The notes under the pieces: generated by a model
What the model was told of the DNA's origin: nothing
Database searches by the model: none
Seen by the model: only the letters and a program-made list of their open reading frames with translations
Program-made: the position numbers and the translations under genes
In this document: piece by piece, positions 11,476 through 21,957 of the stretch
Numbering within the stretch: position 1 is the stretch's first letter
Layout of the letters: every line of letters starts with the position of its first letter
Assembly (NCBI RefSeq): GCF_000279535.1
Contig: NZ_ALCH01000004.1
Location: 193,501 to 257,500 of the forward strand
Reading direction: 5' to 3'
DNA from: Streptococcus infantis SPAR10
GTDB taxonomy: Bacteria; Bacillota; Bacilli; Lactobacillales; Streptococcaceae
DNA: 64,000 bases

Positions 11476-12108
11476 ATGAAATTATTATTAGTAGATGACC
11501 ACCAAATGGTGCGTCTTGGATTAAAAAGTTATTTTGAACTACAAGATGATGTAGAGGTTGTTGGAGAAGCAACTAATGGAGCTGAAGGGATTTCCATGGC
11601 CTTGGAGCTTCGTCCAGATGTGATCGTCATGGATATTGTTATGCCTGAAGTCAACGGAATTGACGCAACTCTAGCTATTCTCAAAGAATGGCCGGAGGCT
11701 AAAATTTTGATTGTGACTTCTTATCTAGACAATGAAAAAATCATGCCAGTCTTGAATGCTGGGGCTAAAGGCTATATGCTCAAGACATCAAGTGCCGATG
11801 AATTGTTCCATGCTGTTCAAAAGGTGGCAGCTGGAGAGCTAGCTATCGAACAAGAGGTGAGTAAGAAAGTAGAATACCACCGCAATCATATGGAACTTCA
11901 CGAAGAATTAACTGCGCGAGAACGCGATGTCCTTCAATTGATTGCCAAGGGCTATGAAAATCAGCGCATTGCAGATGAGCTCTTTATCTCCCTTAAGACA
12001 GTCAAGACCCATGTCTCCAATATCCTAGCAAAACTTGAAGTTAGTGATCGTACCCAGGCAGTAGTTTATGCTTTTCAACATCATCTGGTGGGTTCTGATG
12101 AATTTTAG
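11476..12108 (+). CDS. liaR: LiaR/VraR response regulator
   Basis: The NarL/FixJ-type response regulator phosphorylated by LiaS activates cell-wall stress genes. In 210 residues it has a receiver domain with Asp53 (VIVMDIVMPEVNG), the conserved T/K switch residues (LIVTSYL and GAKGYMLK), and a C-terminal LuxR-type HTH (LTARERDVLQLIAKGYENQ followed by LKTVKTHVSNILAKL). It is the last gene of the lia operon. The family usually autoregulates its own operon, but I could not identify an operator with confidence. Confidence 0.95.
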   Translation: MKLLLVDDHQMVRLGLKSYFELQDDVEVVGEATNGAEGISMALELRPDVIVMDIVMPEVNGIDATLAILKEWPEAKILIVTSYLDNEKIMPVLNAGAKGYMLKTSSADELFHAVQKVAAGELAIEQEVSKKVEYHRNHMELHEELTARERDVLQLIAKGYENQRIADELFISLKTVKTHVSNILAKLEVSDRTQAVVYAFQHHLVGSDEF

Positions 12109-12155
12109 GGGACATAGGATATAACTGAAGCATGGACGAAAAGCGCATCCATTAC

Positions 12156-12185
12156 TTGAAAAAGTTCGCTACTATGTGGTATAAT
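12156..12185 (+). promoter_or_regulatory. Promoter of tig
   Basis: TTGAAA (12156-12161), an 18-bp spacer and TATAAT (12180-12185) with a TGTGG extension. The leader to the tig ATG is about 30 bases and contains AAGGAG. Confidence 0.72.
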
Positions 12186-12220
12186 GGACTGTATTAAAAA
12201 TTTTAAGGAGAAATGACAGA

Positions 12221-13504
12221 ATGTCTGTATCATTTGAAAACAAAGAAACAAACCGTGGTGTCTTGACTTTCACTATCTCTCAAGACCAAATCAAACCAGA
12301 ATTGGACCGTGTATTTAACTCAGTAAAGAAAACTCTTAACGTTCCAGGTTTCCGTAAAGGTCACCTTCCACGTCCTATCTTCGACCAAAAATTTGGTGAA
12401 GAAGCACTTTACCAAGATGCAATGAACGCTCTTTTACCAGACGCTTATGAAGCAGCTGCTAAAGAAGCTGGTCTTGAAGTAGTTGCTCAACCAAAAATTG
12501 ACGTAACTTCTATGGAAAAAGGTCAAGATTGGGTTATCACTGCTGAAGTTGTTACAAAACCTGAAGTAAAATTGGGTGAATACAAAAACCTTGAAGTATC
12601 AGTTGATGTAGATAAAGAAGTAACTGACGCTGATGTTGAAGAGCGTATCGAACGTGAACGCAACAACTTGGCTGAATTGGTGATCAAAGAAGGTGCTGCT
12701 GAAAACGGCGACACTGTTGTTATTGACTTTGTGGGTTCTATCGACGGTGTTGAATTTGACGGCGGAAAAGGTGAAAACTTCTCACTTGGACTTGGTTCAG
12801 GTCAATTCATCCCTGGTTTCGAAGACCAATTAGTTGGACATTCAGCTGGTGAAACTGTTGACGTTATCGTAACATTCCCAGAAGACTACCAAGCAGAAGA
12901 CCTTGCAGGTAAAGAAGCTAAATTCGTAACAACTATCCACGAAGTTAAAGCTAAAGAAGTTCCAGCTCTTGACGATGAACTTGCAAAAGATATCGACGAA
13001 GAAGTTGAAACTCTTGACGAATTGAAAGAAAAATACCGTAAAGAATTAGCTGCTGCTAAAGAAGAAGCTTACAATGATGCCGTTGAAGGTGCAGCAATCG
13101 ATAAAGCAGTTGAAAACTCTGAAATCGTAGAACTTCCAGAAGAAATGATCCACGAAGAAGTTCACCGCTCAGTAAATGAGTTCCTTGGAAACTTGCAACG
13201 TCAAGGTATCAACCCTGACATGTACTTCCAAATCACTGGAACTACTCAAGAAGACCTTCACAAACAATACGAAGCAGAAGCTGAGTCACGCACTAAGACT
13301 AACCTTGTTATCGAAGCAGTTGCGAAAGCTGAAGGATTTGACGCTACTGAAGAAGAAATCCAAAAAGAAATCGAGCAATTGGCTGCAGATTACAACATGG
13401 AAGTTGCCCAAGTACAAAGCTTGCTTTCAGCAGATATGTTGAAACACGATATCACAATCAAAAAAGCTGTTGAATTGATCACAAGCACTGCAACAGTAAA
13501 ATAA
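12221..13504 (+). CDS. tig: Trigger factor, ribosome-associated chaperone and prolyl isomerase
   Basis: It binds ribosomal protein L23 at the nascent chain exit and assists early folding. In 427 residues the order is ribosome-binding domain (1-110, with GFRKGHLPR close to the GFRxGxxP signature), FKBP-type isomerase domain (about 150-245, [20 protein letters not shown] and [10 protein letters not shown]), and the helical C-terminal chaperone arms. Codon use is that of a highly expressed gene. It has its own promoter and ends at a terminator shared with the convergent recD2 gene. Confidence 0.97.
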   Translation: MSVSFENKETNRGVLTFTISQDQIKPELDRVFNSVKKTLNVPGFRKGHLPRPIFDQKFGEEALYQDAMNALLPDAYEAAAKEAGLEVVAQPKIDVTSMEKGQDWVITAEVVTKPEVKLGEYKNLEVSVDVDKEVTDADVEERIERERNNLAELVIKEGAAENGDTVVIDFVGSIDGVEFDGGKGENFSLGLGSGQFIPGFEDQLVGHSAGETVDVIVTFPEDYQAEDLAGKEAKFVTTIHEVKAKEVPALDDELAKDIDEEVETLDELKEKYRKELAAAKEEAYNDAVEGAAIDKAVENSEIVELPEEMIHEEVHRSVNEFLGNLQRQGINPDMYFQITGTTQEDLHKQYEAEAESRTKTNLVIEAVAKAEGFDATEEEIQKEIEQLAADYNMEVAQVQSLLSADMLKHDITIKKAVELITSTATVK

Positions 13505-13514
13505 TCTGAAAAGA

Positions 13515-13543
13515 TAAAAAACCACCGGATTCGGTGGTTTTTT
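13515..13543. terminator. Bidirectional terminator between tig and recD2
   Basis: AAAAACCACCG-gatt-CGGTGGTTTTTT is a perfect hairpin with A and T tracts on both sides, located between convergent genes. Confidence 0.88.
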
Positions 13544-13548
13544 GTGCT

Positions 13549-15915
13549 TTATTTTCCGAAAAACTCATCAAGATCATCTTGACTAATTCCAATCATAGCT
13601 GGAATACTAGTCCAGTTTTCTTCAGTCAGGATGTAAGGTTGATGAGGATCAATCTGGTTTTCTGTTTCAAGAATTGGCTCATTTACTTCTTGAGAGCTTT
13701 CAGTTAAGTCGCTGAAACGTTCAATCAGATAGGTTTTTCGAGCTGTTCCAATATGTTTAGTTGCATAATCAAAGGCTTGAAGTTCACCGAGTAGAATGAG
13801 TTTGCTTTTAGCCCGAGTAATAGCAGTGTAGATAAGGTTACGCTCCAGCATACGCTTGCTAGCACTGGTGATGGGAAGAAAGACAACTGGGAATTCACTC
13901 CCTTGAGATTTATGGATACTCATGGCATAAGCAAGACGAATCTTGTACCATTCATTTCGAGGATAGGAAACCTCGTTCCCATCAAAATCAATCATCATTT
14001 CATCTTGTTTAGATTCAGTGTATTTAGCAGGAATGAGGTCTGTGATGTAGCCTAGGTCTCCGTTAAAAACGTTGACTTCTGCATCGTTAACCAAATGAAT
14101 GACCTTATCTCCACTACGATACTGAAACTGACTTGCTTCAAAACTAATCTGTCCCTTTTGAAGAGGATTGAGCAGTTCTTGCATGAGTTGATTGATGGCA
14201 TCGATTCCTGATGCTCCACGATACATAGGAGCTAGAACTTGGATGTCTCGTGCAGGGATGCCACTTCTGATGGCAGCGTCTAGGATTTTTTCAATGGTCG
14301 CTGGGATCTGGTTGCTAGCGATTTCAAAGTAGGAACGGTCTGCCTTTTTCTGAGTGAAATCTGCAGGTAAAATTCCCTGACGAATCTGACTCGCAAGTGT
14401 GACAATGGTTGATTCTTCACTCTGGCGGTAGATTCTTTCCAAGCGTGTTTGCGGAATACTTGGAATTTGGAGTAAGTCAGCCAGAACTTGACCCGGGCTA
14501 ACCGATGGCAACTGATCACTATCTCCAACGATGAGAATTTTACTAGTAGAGGAAATATTTGAGAAGAGTTGATTGGCTAGCCAAGTATCTACCATAGAGA
14601 ACTCGTCTACGATGATAAAGTCAGCATCTAGATAATCTTCTAAATGGCTTGTGTCGTCGTCACCAGTCATACCCAAGTGGCGGTGAATGGTTGCACTCGG
14701 CAAGCCTGTTAGTTCATTCATGCGACGAGCAGCACGACCAGTTGGAGCAGCAAGGAGAATCGGAAGATTACTTTTCTTTCGAAGATCCAGTCCTTCTAAT
14801 AGAGCATAGACGGCAATAATCCCATTGATAACAGTGGTTTTTCCAGTACCAGGTCCGCCGGTCAGGATAAAGACCTTGTTTTGGATAGCATCGCAGATTG
14901 CCTGTTTTTGAATGGCATCGTATTGGATGCCTAATTCTTCCTCAACAATTGCGATCTGCTCCTGGATGATTTCTGTTTCTTGTTTATCAGTTTCTTCTTT
15001 TTCAAGGATACGAATGAGGTGATTGTGAATCCCTTCCTCAGCGAAAAAGAGACTGTTGTCAAAGATTTTGGTGTCAACTTGTTGAACTTTTTCTTCTTCA
15101 ATGAGATTGGACAATTCTTGAGCAAGTTGACTTGGTTCCAGTTCTACAGGACGTGAGGATTCCAGTAGATTTAGAGTCTTTTCTAATAAGTCTCTAGCTT
15201 CAACATAAGTATCCCCACTTTCCATACAAGCGTTTAAAAGGCTATGAATGAGTCCTGCTCGGAAACGTTCAGGTGCCTGGCTTTCAATGCCCAATTCTTG
15301 CGCCAGTTGGTCAGCGATGGTAAAACCCAATCCCTTGATATCTTCTACCAACTGGTAGGGATAATTTTCAACGATATCGATAGTTTCCTCTTTGTAGGTA
15401 TCCTGAATTTGAATAGCTAATTTATTAGGAATACCGTAGTTGGCAAGCTTGGCCAAGACCATTTCAGTCCCGTAGTTGAGACGGAGTGTGGATACAAAGG
15501 CCTCACGACTTTTAGAAGACAGCCCTGAGATAGTCTCAAGTTTTTCAGGATGTTCCAAGATTTCATCGATAGTATTTTCCCCATAGAGTTCCACAATCTT
15601 TTGGGCAGTTTTAAGACCAATCCCTTTGAAATGGCTGCTAGAGAAATACTTGACCAATCCCTTACTAGTTGGTTTTGCTCTTTCGTAACGGGAAATCTGC
15701 AGTTGTTCTCCGTATTTGGAGTGTTGGACAATCTGCCCCCAGAAAGTGTATTCTTCTCCCTCGATAACATCAGCCATGGTCCCTGTAACAATGATTTCGA
15801 AATCATCAAAGTCCTCTGCATTGGTATCCTCTATATCTAAAAGGAGAATACGGTAAAAGTTGCTGATATTTTCAAAAATAATACGTTCAATCGTACCTGT
15901 AAAATAGACTTCCAT
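13549..15915 (-). CDS. recD2: ATP-dependent DNA helicase RecD2
   Basis: A 788-residue superfamily 1B 5'-3' helicase found in bacteria lacking RecBC. It has an N-terminal OB-like region (MEVYFTGTIERIIFENISNFYRI), helix-hairpin-helix repeats (HFKGIGLKTAQKIVELYG and ETISGLSSKSREAFV), Walker A FILTGGPGTGKTTVINGI, Walker B-like DFIIVDEFSMVD, motif III GDSDQLPSV, and the C-terminal helicase motifs YAMSIHKSQGSEFP and YTAITRAKSKLIL. Family members act in recombination, mismatch repair and replication-fork processing. It lies upstream of lepB and rnhC on the minus strand, in the same direction. Confidence 0.95.
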   Translation of the reverse strand: MEVYFTGTIERIIFENISNFYRILLLDIEDTNAEDFDDFEIIVTGTMADVIEGEEYTFWGQIVQHSKYGEQLQISRYERAKPTSKGLVKYFSSSHFKGIGLKTAQKIVELYGENTIDEILEHPEKLETISGLSSKSREAFVSTLRLNYGTEMVLAKLANYGIPNKLAIQIQDTYKEETIDIVENYPYQLVEDIKGLGFTIADQLAQELGIESQAPERFRAGLIHSLLNACMESGDTYVEARDLLEKTLNLLESSRPVELEPSQLAQELSNLIEEEKVQQVDTKIFDNSLFFAEEGIHNHLIRILEKEETDKQETEIIQEQIAIVEEELGIQYDAIQKQAICDAIQNKVFILTGGPGTGKTTVINGIIAVYALLEGLDLRKKSNLPILLAAPTGRAARRMNELTGLPSATIHRHLGMTGDDDTSHLEDYLDADFIIVDEFSMVDTWLANQLFSNISSTSKILIVGDSDQLPSVSPGQVLADLLQIPSIPQTRLERIYRQSEESTIVTLASQIRQGILPADFTQKKADRSYFEIASNQIPATIEKILDAAIRSGIPARDIQVLAPMYRGASGIDAINQLMQELLNPLQKGQISFEASQFQYRSGDKVIHLVNDAEVNVFNGDLGYITDLIPAKYTESKQDEMMIDFDGNEVSYPRNEWYKIRLAYAMSIHKSQGSEFPVVFLPITSASKRMLERNLIYTAITRAKSKLILLGELQAFDYATKHIGTARKTYLIERFSDLTESSQEVNEPILETENQIDPHQPYILTEENWTSIPAMIGISQDDLDEFFGK

Positions 15916-15963
15916 ATAATTCCTTTACATTCCTGAATGAAATCTATCATTCAGAATAGAATG

Positions 15964-15999
15964 AGAAGAGGCTGAGATTTATATTTCTCGGCCTCTTAG
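15964..15999 (-). terminator. Likely terminator after lepB
   Basis: On the minus strand AAGAGGCcGAGA pairs with TCTCaGCCTCTT around an AT loop, directly after the lepB stop. The T tract is weak, so it may be leaky and let transcripts enter recD2. Confidence 0.6.
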
Positions 16000-16004
16000 T
16001 GTTC

Positions 16005-16619
16005 TTAAAATGTTCCGATACGTTTGAGTGGCCAGAAACGGAATTTTGCCTCTCCAATAATATCTTTTGCTTTAAAAGTACCAACATGTCGGCTATCACT
16101 AGATACCAGACGGTCATCACCAAGTAGGAGGTATTGTCCCTCTGGAACAGTGAAGGTGAAGCTAGTGTTGTAATTTACATCTAAGGTGAAAGCTTGAGCT
16201 TTTTCAGCAATGCTTCTGAAATACTCGCCTTTTTTTCCATCCCAACCTTCTCCAGTATAGGTAGATTGGAGTTTATCCTCTTTAAATCGTTTGAGGTATT
16301 CTGCCAAATATGGTTCATCAGTTTCTTGACCATTGATATAAAGTTTGTCGTTTTCAAAACGTACGGTATCACCCGGTGTACCGACAACACGCTTAACGAT
16401 ATCCTTGTTTCCGTCGTCCTCATGGGCAACTACGATATCGAAGCGATTGATAGGGAGGTGTTTGACAACAAAGAGGATTTCTCCATCAGCTAGAGTAGGG
16501 TCCATAGAGTGTCCTTCTACACGCACATTACTCCAAAGAAAGATACGACTAAGCCCTACTAGTGCGATAAGTAGGAAGATAATTCCCCATTCTTTTAAAA
16601 AATCTATAATGTATTTCAT
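16005..16619 (-). CDS. lepB: Signal peptidase I
   Basis: It cleaves signal peptides from secreted preproteins on the outer face of the membrane. The 204-residue protein has one N-terminal transmembrane helix (about 11-30) and the S26 family boxes: box B with the catalytic Ser38 (VEGHSMDPTL), box D with the general base Lys76 (DIVKRVVGTPGD), and box E (LLGDDRLVSSDSRHVG). Only one transmembrane helix, as in other Gram-positive enzymes. The gene is three bases downstream of rnhC, so they form one unit. Confidence 0.95.
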   Translation of the reverse strand: MKYIIDFLKEWGIIFLLIALVGLSRIFLWSNVRVEGHSMDPTLADGEILFVVKHLPINRFDIVVAHEDDGNKDIVKRVVGTPGDTVRFENDKLYINGQETDEPYLAEYLKRFKEDKLQSTYTGEGWDGKKGEYFRSIAEKAQAFTLDVNYNTSFTFTVPEGQYLLLGDDRLVSSDSRHVGTFKAKDIIGEAKFRFWPLKRIGTF

Positions 16620-16622
16620 AAT

Positions 16623-17504
16623 TTACCTTTCTAGCATTTTTTTTGCTTTATCAGTATTTTTAAAGTGTAGTTTGGCGGAGAAGTTGAGTCCCTGCATACC
16701 GTAAGCTTGAAGGACTTGGCTAGCTATCTTGTCGGAAGCCGTTCCAGCCCCGCTTGGAAGTTGAAAACCAAGTTCTCGGCCTAGATTTTCAAGATTTTCT
16801 AGGAAGAGATCACGCGCAATAATGGAGCTAACTGCAACAGCCAAGTACTTGCCCTCAGCTTTTTCCTCTAGCATGACTGGATTAGGAAAATGATTGGCTT
16901 CATTTTTTAGGTACTTTTCATAATTTTGTGAGCTTGTAAAGGCGTCGATAACAATTTTTTCAGGCTCAACTCCCTTTTGAAGGAGGAGAAAGATTGCTTG
17001 ATTGTGAAGAGCTACCTTAACAGAAACGGCGTTGTAGCGCTCACCGATGACTTCGTTATACTTACTTGGCGAAAGAAGGAGTGCTTGATGTTGAATCTTC
17101 TCCTTAAGAAGGGAAGCAAGCTGACGAATCTTTTGGTCAGTTAGTGTTTTAGAATCTCCAACCCCGAGTTTTCGTAAAAAGTCATGCTGATCAGGAGTTA
17201 CAAATGACGCCACTACAGCCAGACCACCGAAGTAGGAACCATTTCCAACCTCATCTGTTCCAATCAAGGGGAAATTTTGCCCGCTAACTACTTGTTCTAC
17301 TTGATAACCAAAAAATCTAGCATAGCTTTCAGCAGCTTCTCCTTGCAAGAGGACTTTCCCAGATGTATAGACGGAAACACTAGCTTGCGGAAGTTTTAAA
17401 AAGTAGCGAATATAGGGATTTTTACTAGGAGTGAGTGCATGTTCATGCTTTTGAATAAAAGCCTGAATTTCCTTTTCACTCGGAGTTAATGTGATACTTG
17501 CCAT
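16623..17504 (-). CDS. rnhC: Ribonuclease HIII
   Basis: It degrades RNA in RNA-DNA hybrids. The 293-residue protein has the N-terminal TBP-like domain (about 1-80) that separates RNase HIII from HII, then the catalytic RNase H fold with [20 protein letters not shown] (first acidic pair), [12 protein letters not shown], and the later acidic residues in IVIDAFTS and [10 protein letters not shown]. In Firmicutes it works beside rnhB. It is divergent from zapA, which starts about 85 bases away. Confidence 0.95.
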   Translation of the reverse strand: MASITLTPSEKEIQAFIQKHEHALTPSKNPYIRYFLKLPQASVSVYTSGKVLLQGEAAESYARFFGYQVEQVVSGQNFPLIGTDEVGNGSYFGGLAVVASFVTPDQHDFLRKLGVGDSKTLTDQKIRQLASLLKEKIQHQALLLSPSKYNEVIGERYNAVSVKVALHNQAIFLLLQKGVEPEKIVIDAFTSSQNYEKYLKNEANHFPNPVMLEEKAEGKYLAVAVSSIIARDLFLENLENLGRELGFQLPSGAGTASDKIASQVLQAYGMQGLNFSAKLHFKNTDKAKKMLER

Positions 17505-17544
17505 AGTCTCTATTGTACCATAAAAGCGCTAGAATTGGTAAAAA

Positions 17545-17573
17545 CTGACAAACTAAGTGAAATTTGGTATAAT
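17545..17573 (+). promoter_or_regulatory. Promoter of zapA-cvpA
   Basis: CTGACA (17545-17550), a 17-bp spacer and TATAAT (17568-17573) with TGg extension. The zapA ATG is 17 bases downstream, after GAGGTGA. Confidence 0.75.
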
Positions 17574-17590
17574 ATCTTGAGGTGAATTTT

Positions 17591-17893
17591 ATGGCAAATT
17601 TAAATCGATTCAAGTTTACATTTGGGAAAAAAACATTAACGCTGACAACTGAACATGACAATCTTTTCATGGAGGAGATTGCTAAAGTTGCGACGGAAAA
17701 GTATGAAGCAATCAAAGAACAAATGCCTGGAGCTGATGATGAGACAGTAGCTATTCTCTTAGCAGTCAACTGCCTATCTACTCAGCTCAGTCGTGAGATT
17801 GAATTTGATGATAAGGAGCAAGAGTTAGAATCGCTCCGTTATAAAGTGGTTGCGGCTAAACAAGAGCAGAGTAAGATTGAGGATTCCCTATGA
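17591..17893 (+). CDS. zapA: Cell division protein ZapA
   Basis: ZapA is a small FtsZ-ring stabiliser. The start at 17591 (MANLNRFKFTFGKKTLTL) follows GAGGTGA at the right distance, so the in-frame GTG at 17582 is not needed. The 100-residue protein has the compact N-terminal globular head and a C-terminal coiled coil (about 65-100, ELESLRYKVVAAKQEQSKIEDSL), as in ZapA of Firmicutes. It overlaps the next gene by 4 bases. Confidence 0.88.
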   Translation: MANLNRFKFTFGKKTLTLTTEHDNLFMEEIAKVATEKYEAIKEQMPGADDETVAILLAVNCLSTQLSREIEFDDKEQELESLRYKVVAAKQEQSKIEDSL

Positions 17894-18438
17894 TTTCCAT
17901 TCTACTCTTATTAATCCTTGCTTGGAGCTTTTATATTGGCTACCGCAGAGGAATTATTTTGCAAGCATATTATCTTGTAGCAACGATTGTCTCAGCTTAT
18001 TTTGCAAGCAAATATTACCTAGCTTTAGGGCAGAAGTTCAATTTATTAATCCCTTATGCTAATCCGCAGGAAGGACAGGGAACTTTCTTTTTCCCATCCA
18101 ATCAACTTTTCCAACTAGATAAGGTTTTTTATGCAGGTGTCGGCTTCCTCTTAGCCTTTACGATTTTTTACTGCATCGGCCGTTTGCTTGGTCTTTTTCT
18201 AAACCTAGTACCAAGTAAGATACTTGATGGAAAATATTACCGTATAGGTGCGGGTGTGCTATCAATCGGTGTGACCTTGTTTGTCCTCCAGATGATGCTA
18301 ACGATTCTCGCGACTGTGCCATTACAAATTGTTCAAAATTCACTTGAAAATAGCTTTGTAGCTAGACATATCATCCAAAGCATTCCATTCTCAACTAATT
18401 TTATTAAACAGCTTTGGGTTACTAAAATAATCGGTTAA
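17890..18438 (+). CDS. CvpA family membrane protein
   Basis: A 182-residue integral membrane protein with four predicted helices (about 2-20, 25-44, 78-100 and 118-145). The family is named after the colicin V production protein of E. coli and is widespread, but its activity is uncertain. It begins MISILLLLILAWSFYIGYRRGIILQ, which is typical of the family. In Firmicutes it usually sits between zapA and mutS2, exactly as here, and its start overlaps the zapA stop. Confidence 0.85.
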   Translation: MISILLLLILAWSFYIGYRRGIILQAYYLVATIVSAYFASKYYLALGQKFNLLIPYANPQEGQGTFFFPSNQLFQLDKVFYAGVGFLLAFTIFYCIGRLLGLFLNLVPSKILDGKYYRIGAGVLSIGVTLFVLQMMLTILATVPLQIVQNSLENSFVARHIIQSIPFSTNFIKQLWVTKIIG

Positions 18439-18547
18439 AAAGGGCGGGAACTATTCCTAGCCTTTTGTTTACAATTTCGAAAAGTAAGAAATTGATTTAA
18501 AGAGTTGAAAATAAGAAAAGCCATAACTTTAATACTAAGGAAATAAG

Positions 18548-20884
18548 ATGAATACAAAAATACTAGAAACGTTAGAATTTAACAAGGTCAAGGCTTTATT
18601 TGAACCTCATCTTTTGACGGAACAAGGACTAGAACAGTTAAAAGAGCTGGTCCCAACAGATAAAGCTGATAAAATTAGACAGGCCTTTGCAGAAATGAAG
18701 GAGATGCAAGAACTCTTTGTTGAGCATCCTCATTTCAGCATTTCGGCAACAAAAGATATTGCGGCTACCTGCAAACGTTTGGAGATGGGTGCTGATCTCA
18801 ACATCGAGGAATTTCTCCTTCTCAAACGTGTCATATTTGCCAGCCGTGAACTGAAAAATTTCTATGATAATCTTGAAAATGTACGCTTGGACCACTTGGC
18901 AAATTGGTTTGAGAAACTTCATGATTTTCCACATCTGCAGGGTAATCTCCAAGCCATCAATGAAGCTGGATTTATTGAGAATTTTGCTAGTGAAGAACTG
19001 GCACGAATCCGCCGTAAAATCCATGATAGCGAGAGCCAAGTTCGTGACGTCTTGCAAGACCTTCTCAAACAAAAGGCTCAGATGTTGACTGAAGGCATCA
19101 TCGCTAGTAGAAATGGTCGCCAGGTTCTTCCTGTCAAAAACACCTATCGTAATAAGATTGCCGGTGTGGTTCATGATATTTCTGCCAGCGGAAATACTGT
19201 CTATATCGAACCGCGTGAAGTAGTCAAGCTGAGTGAGGAAATTGCCAGTCTTCGTGCAGACGAACGCTATGAGATGATGCGTATCCTGCAAGAACTCTCT
19301 GAACGAGTAAGACCGCATGCAGCTGAAATCGCAAATGATGCATGGATTATTGGACATTTAGACTTGATTCGGGCTAAGGTTCGCTTTATCCAAGAGACAG
19401 GAGCAGTAGTTCCTCAAGTCTCTGAGGACCAGGAGATTCAACTCCTCCATGTTCGTCATCCCTTGGTGCAAAATGCTGTTGCTAATGATGTACACTTTGG
19501 TAAAGATCTAACAGCCATCGTCATCACTGGTCCCAATACGGGTGGTAAGACCATTATGCTCAAAACCTTAGGTTTGACGCAATTGATGGCTCAGTCAGGT
19601 TTGCCAATTTTGGCGGATAAGGGAAGTCGTGTGGGGATTTTTGAGGAGGTCTTTGCGGATATTGGAGACGAACAATCCATCGAACAAAGTCTTTCAACCT
19701 TCTCTAGTCACATGACCAATATCGTTGATATTCTTGGTAAGGTCAATCAAAACTCGCTTTTGTTGCTAGATGAGCTTGGAGCAGGAACAGACCCCCAAGA
19801 AGGTGCAGCCCTTGCTATGTCTATCCTAGAAGACTTGCGTTTGCGTCAGGTCAAGACTATGGCAACCACTCACTATCCTGAACTCAAAGCCTATGGAATT
19901 GAAACTGCCTATGTTCAAAATGCCAGCATGGAGTTTGATACAGCTAGCTTGCGCCCGACCTATCGCTTTATGCAAGGCGTACCTGGTCGAAGCAACGCCT
20001 TTGAGATTGCTAAACGTCTCGGTTTGTCAGATGTCATCGTAGGTGACGCTAGCAAGCAGATTAATCAAGACAATGATGTCAATCGCATTATTGAGCAGTT
20101 GGAAGAGCAGACGCTTGAAAGCCGTAAACGTCTTGAGAATATTCGTCAAGTCGAGCAAGAAAACCTCAAGATGAATCGTGCCCTTAAAAAACTTTATAAC
20201 GAGCTCAATCGTGAAAAGGAAACTGAACTCAATAAGGCGCGTGAGCAAGCTGCTGAAATTGTTGACTTGGCTCTGGCTGAAAGTGACGATATTCTAAAAA
20301 ATCTTCACAGTAAATCTCAACTGAAACCACATGAAATTATCGAAGCCAAGGCCAAACTCAAGAAGTTAGCACCTGAAAAAGTTGATCTTTCTAAAAATAA
20401 AGTCCTCCAAAAGGCTAAGAAAAAACGAGCTCCAAAAGTTGGGGATGATATCATCGTTTTAAGCTATGGTCAACGAGGTACCTTGACCAATCAACTCAAG
20501 GATGGTCGTTGGGAAGCTCAAGTTGGCTTGATTAAGATGACCCTTGAAGAAAAAGAGTTTGACTTAGTACAAGCTCAACAAGAAGCGCCAGTCAAGAAAA
20601 AACAAGTTAACGTGGTCAAGCGTGCTGCTGGTAAAGCACCACAGGCTCGACTGGACCTCAGAGGCAAGCGCTATGAGGAAGCTATGGAAGCCTTGGATGC
20701 CTTTATCGACCAAGCCTTACTCAACAACATGGCTCAAGTGGACATCATCCATGGTATCGGTACAGGAGTCATCCGTGAAGGAGTAACCAAATATCTCCAA
20801 AGAAACAAGCAAGTCAAGAGCTTTGGCTATGCGCCACAAAATGCAGGTGGAAGTGGTGCAACAATCGTAACCTTTAAAGGATAA
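18548..20884 (+). CDS. mutS2: MutS2 family ATPase with Smr domain
   Basis: MutS2 lacks the mismatch-recognition domain of MutS; family members act on branched DNA, and in Bacillus on collided ribosomes. The 778-residue protein has the clamp-like N-terminus, the ATPase with Walker [19 protein letters not shown] near residue 325, Walker [21 protein letters not shown], a long coiled coil (about 510-600), and a C-terminal Smr domain ([20 protein letters not shown] and [12 protein letters not shown]) with endonuclease potential. It ends at a strong bidirectional terminator. Confidence 0.96.
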   Translation: MNTKILETLEFNKVKALFEPHLLTEQGLEQLKELVPTDKADKIRQAFAEMKEMQELFVEHPHFSISATKDIAATCKRLEMGADLNIEEFLLLKRVIFASRELKNFYDNLENVRLDHLANWFEKLHDFPHLQGNLQAINEAGFIENFASEELARIRRKIHDSESQVRDVLQDLLKQKAQMLTEGIIASRNGRQVLPVKNTYRNKIAGVVHDISASGNTVYIEPREVVKLSEEIASLRADERYEMMRILQELSERVRPHAAEIANDAWIIGHLDLIRAKVRFIQETGAVVPQVSEDQEIQLLHVRHPLVQNAVANDVHFGKDLTAIVITGPNTGGKTIMLKTLGLTQLMAQSGLPILADKGSRVGIFEEVFADIGDEQSIEQSLSTFSSHMTNIVDILGKVNQNSLLLLDELGAGTDPQEGAALAMSILEDLRLRQVKTMATTHYPELKAYGIETAYVQNASMEFDTASLRPTYRFMQGVPGRSNAFEIAKRLGLSDVIVGDASKQINQDNDVNRIIEQLEEQTLESRKRLENIRQVEQENLKMNRALKKLYNELNREKETELNKAREQAAEIVDLALAESDDILKNLHSKSQLKPHEIIEAKAKLKKLAPEKVDLSKNKVLQKAKKKRAPKVGDDIIVLSYGQRGTLTNQLKDGRWEAQVGLIKMTLEEKEFDLVQAQQEAPVKKKQVNVVKRAAGKAPQARLDLRGKRYEEAMEALDAFIDQALLNNMAQVDIIHGIGTGVIREGVTKYLQRNKQVKSFGYAPQNAGGSGATIVTFKG

Positions 20885-20930
20885 GAAAAAGCTTGAGGAA
20901 TCTTATGTATTCCTCAAGCTTTTTCTTTTT
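20884..20930. terminator. Bidirectional terminator between mutS2 and the rgg-like gene
   Basis: GAAAAAGCTTGAGGAA and TTCCTCAAGCTTTTTC form a 16-bp perfect stem with T tracts on both strands, between two convergent genes. Confidence 0.9.
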
Positions 20931-20935
20931 CTCGA

Positions 20936-21865
20936 CTAGACGTCTAAAGGTTGTCCAGTATGATTGAGTTGTGTGACAGTAGCAAAGAAATCCTCTCTCA
21001 TTCGTGTTAAGAGTTGATTAGGATAGATTTTTTCAAAGTTATCAAGAACGGCAAAGATATGTTTTGCAATTTCTAAACCTCTGATGTCATCTTGTCTGAG
21101 AAAATTATTAGCACGTTCCATTGATAGACCAATCATATCCACCATTTTTGCACTCAATAAAGGGAAGGTGTTAATTACTTCCAAAGTTTTAAGAGCTAAA
21201 TTCTCAGCCTTATCATAGTAACCATTAACAGAATAATGTTTGATAGAAGTTCTCATACAGTCAATATAGTAGTCAGCAGTACGGGTTGAATGGTACTCAG
21301 TTTGTTTTTTAAGAGTATTTAGTAAATGATAGAGCTTGTAATCTAAAAATTCGATTGAAAAGTGGGGTATGATGGATGAAAAGATTTTTACCTCGATTTT
21401 ATTCCAGTTATCTAATTCGCTAAGATAATTTTTGATATATTCCAATTCTTGATAGTCTTTTGAAGTTAGAAAAGAATTACCAATAATATTGGCGATAGCA
21501 AATTTATTGACTACGCGATTAGCAATAACATAGTGTTCAGAGACACCAGGATTCTCTAAGGGCTTATTAATCAAGCTAAGGATTTTTTTGTATTCACGCT
21601 TGTAGGCTAAATTAGCTACTTGAGTCTGTAATTTATGAAATTCAGAAGGGAACATCTTCATTTTGAGAATATCAAAGGTCTCCTTATCAATTCCAATATT
21701 CGAGAGAAGCTCATCAAATTTTTGAATAGTAATCCGAGATTTTCCTTGCTCAAACTGACGTAAGAAATGAGGGGTCACCGTTATGCCAGCAGCTTTCTTC
21801 TGTGTAAACCCCCTTTCCTCACGAATGAATTTGTAAACTAATCCATATACACTTTCATCTTGCAT
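20936..21865 (-). CDS. Rgg/GadR/MutR-family transcriptional regulator
   Basis: A 309-residue regulator with an N-terminal XRE-type helix-turn-helix (about 8-62, KFIREERGFTQKKAAGITVTPHFLRQFEQGKS) and an all-helical C-terminal region resembling the TPR-like peptide-binding domain of Rgg proteins. Many family members are activated or repressed by short secreted peptides and control the neighbouring genes. This one is divergent from the Hsp70 operon, and its promoter carries the same 14-base dyad at the same spacing as the rightward promoter, which suggests that it controls both. No typical SHP pheromone gene was found beside it. It could also act without peptide. Confidence 0.85.
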   Translation of the reverse strand: MQDESVYGLVYKFIREERGFTQKKAAGITVTPHFLRQFEQGKSRITIQKFDELLSNIGIDKETFDILKMKMFPSEFHKLQTQVANLAYKREYKKILSLINKPLENPGVSEHYVIANRVVNKFAIANIIGNSFLTSKDYQELEYIKNYLSELDNWNKIEVKIFSSIIPHFSIEFLDYKLYHLLNTLKKQTEYHSTRTADYYIDCMRTSIKHYSVNGYYDKAENLALKTLEVINTFPLLSAKMVDMIGLSMERANNFLRQDDIRGLEIAKHIFAVLDNFEKIYPNQLLTRMREDFFATVTQLNHTGQPLDV

Positions 21866-21900
21866 TTTAAATCTCCTTGAATTTTTTATATTCTTTCATA

Positions 21901-21909
21901 ATTCTACCA
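21901..21909 (-). promoter_or_regulatory. Extended -10 of the rgg-like gene
   Basis: Read on the minus strand this is TGgTAGAAT. There is no recognisable -35. Instead a dyad (21936-21949) is centred 36.5 bp upstream of the -10, a spacing seen for activator-dependent promoters. Confidence 0.5.
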
Positions 21910-21935
21910 GTTTTTTGGTTGACTTTTAGTGAAAA

Positions 21936-21949
21936 GTAATTATAGTTAC
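21936..21949. promoter_or_regulatory. Putative operator, copy 1 (GTAATTATAGTTAC)
   Basis: A near-palindromic 14-mer, 12 of 14 bases symmetrical. It is repeated exactly at 21990, and the similarity continues into (G)GTTTTTCG. Its position upstream of the leftward -10 suggests a binding site for the adjacent Rgg-like protein. Confidence 0.5.
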
Positions 21950-21957
21950 GGTTTTTC

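Noticed and set aside
18638..19357. 239-codon open frame on the minus strand inside mutS2
   Set aside because: It lies fully antisense to a clear MutS2 and has no ribosome site or family similarity.
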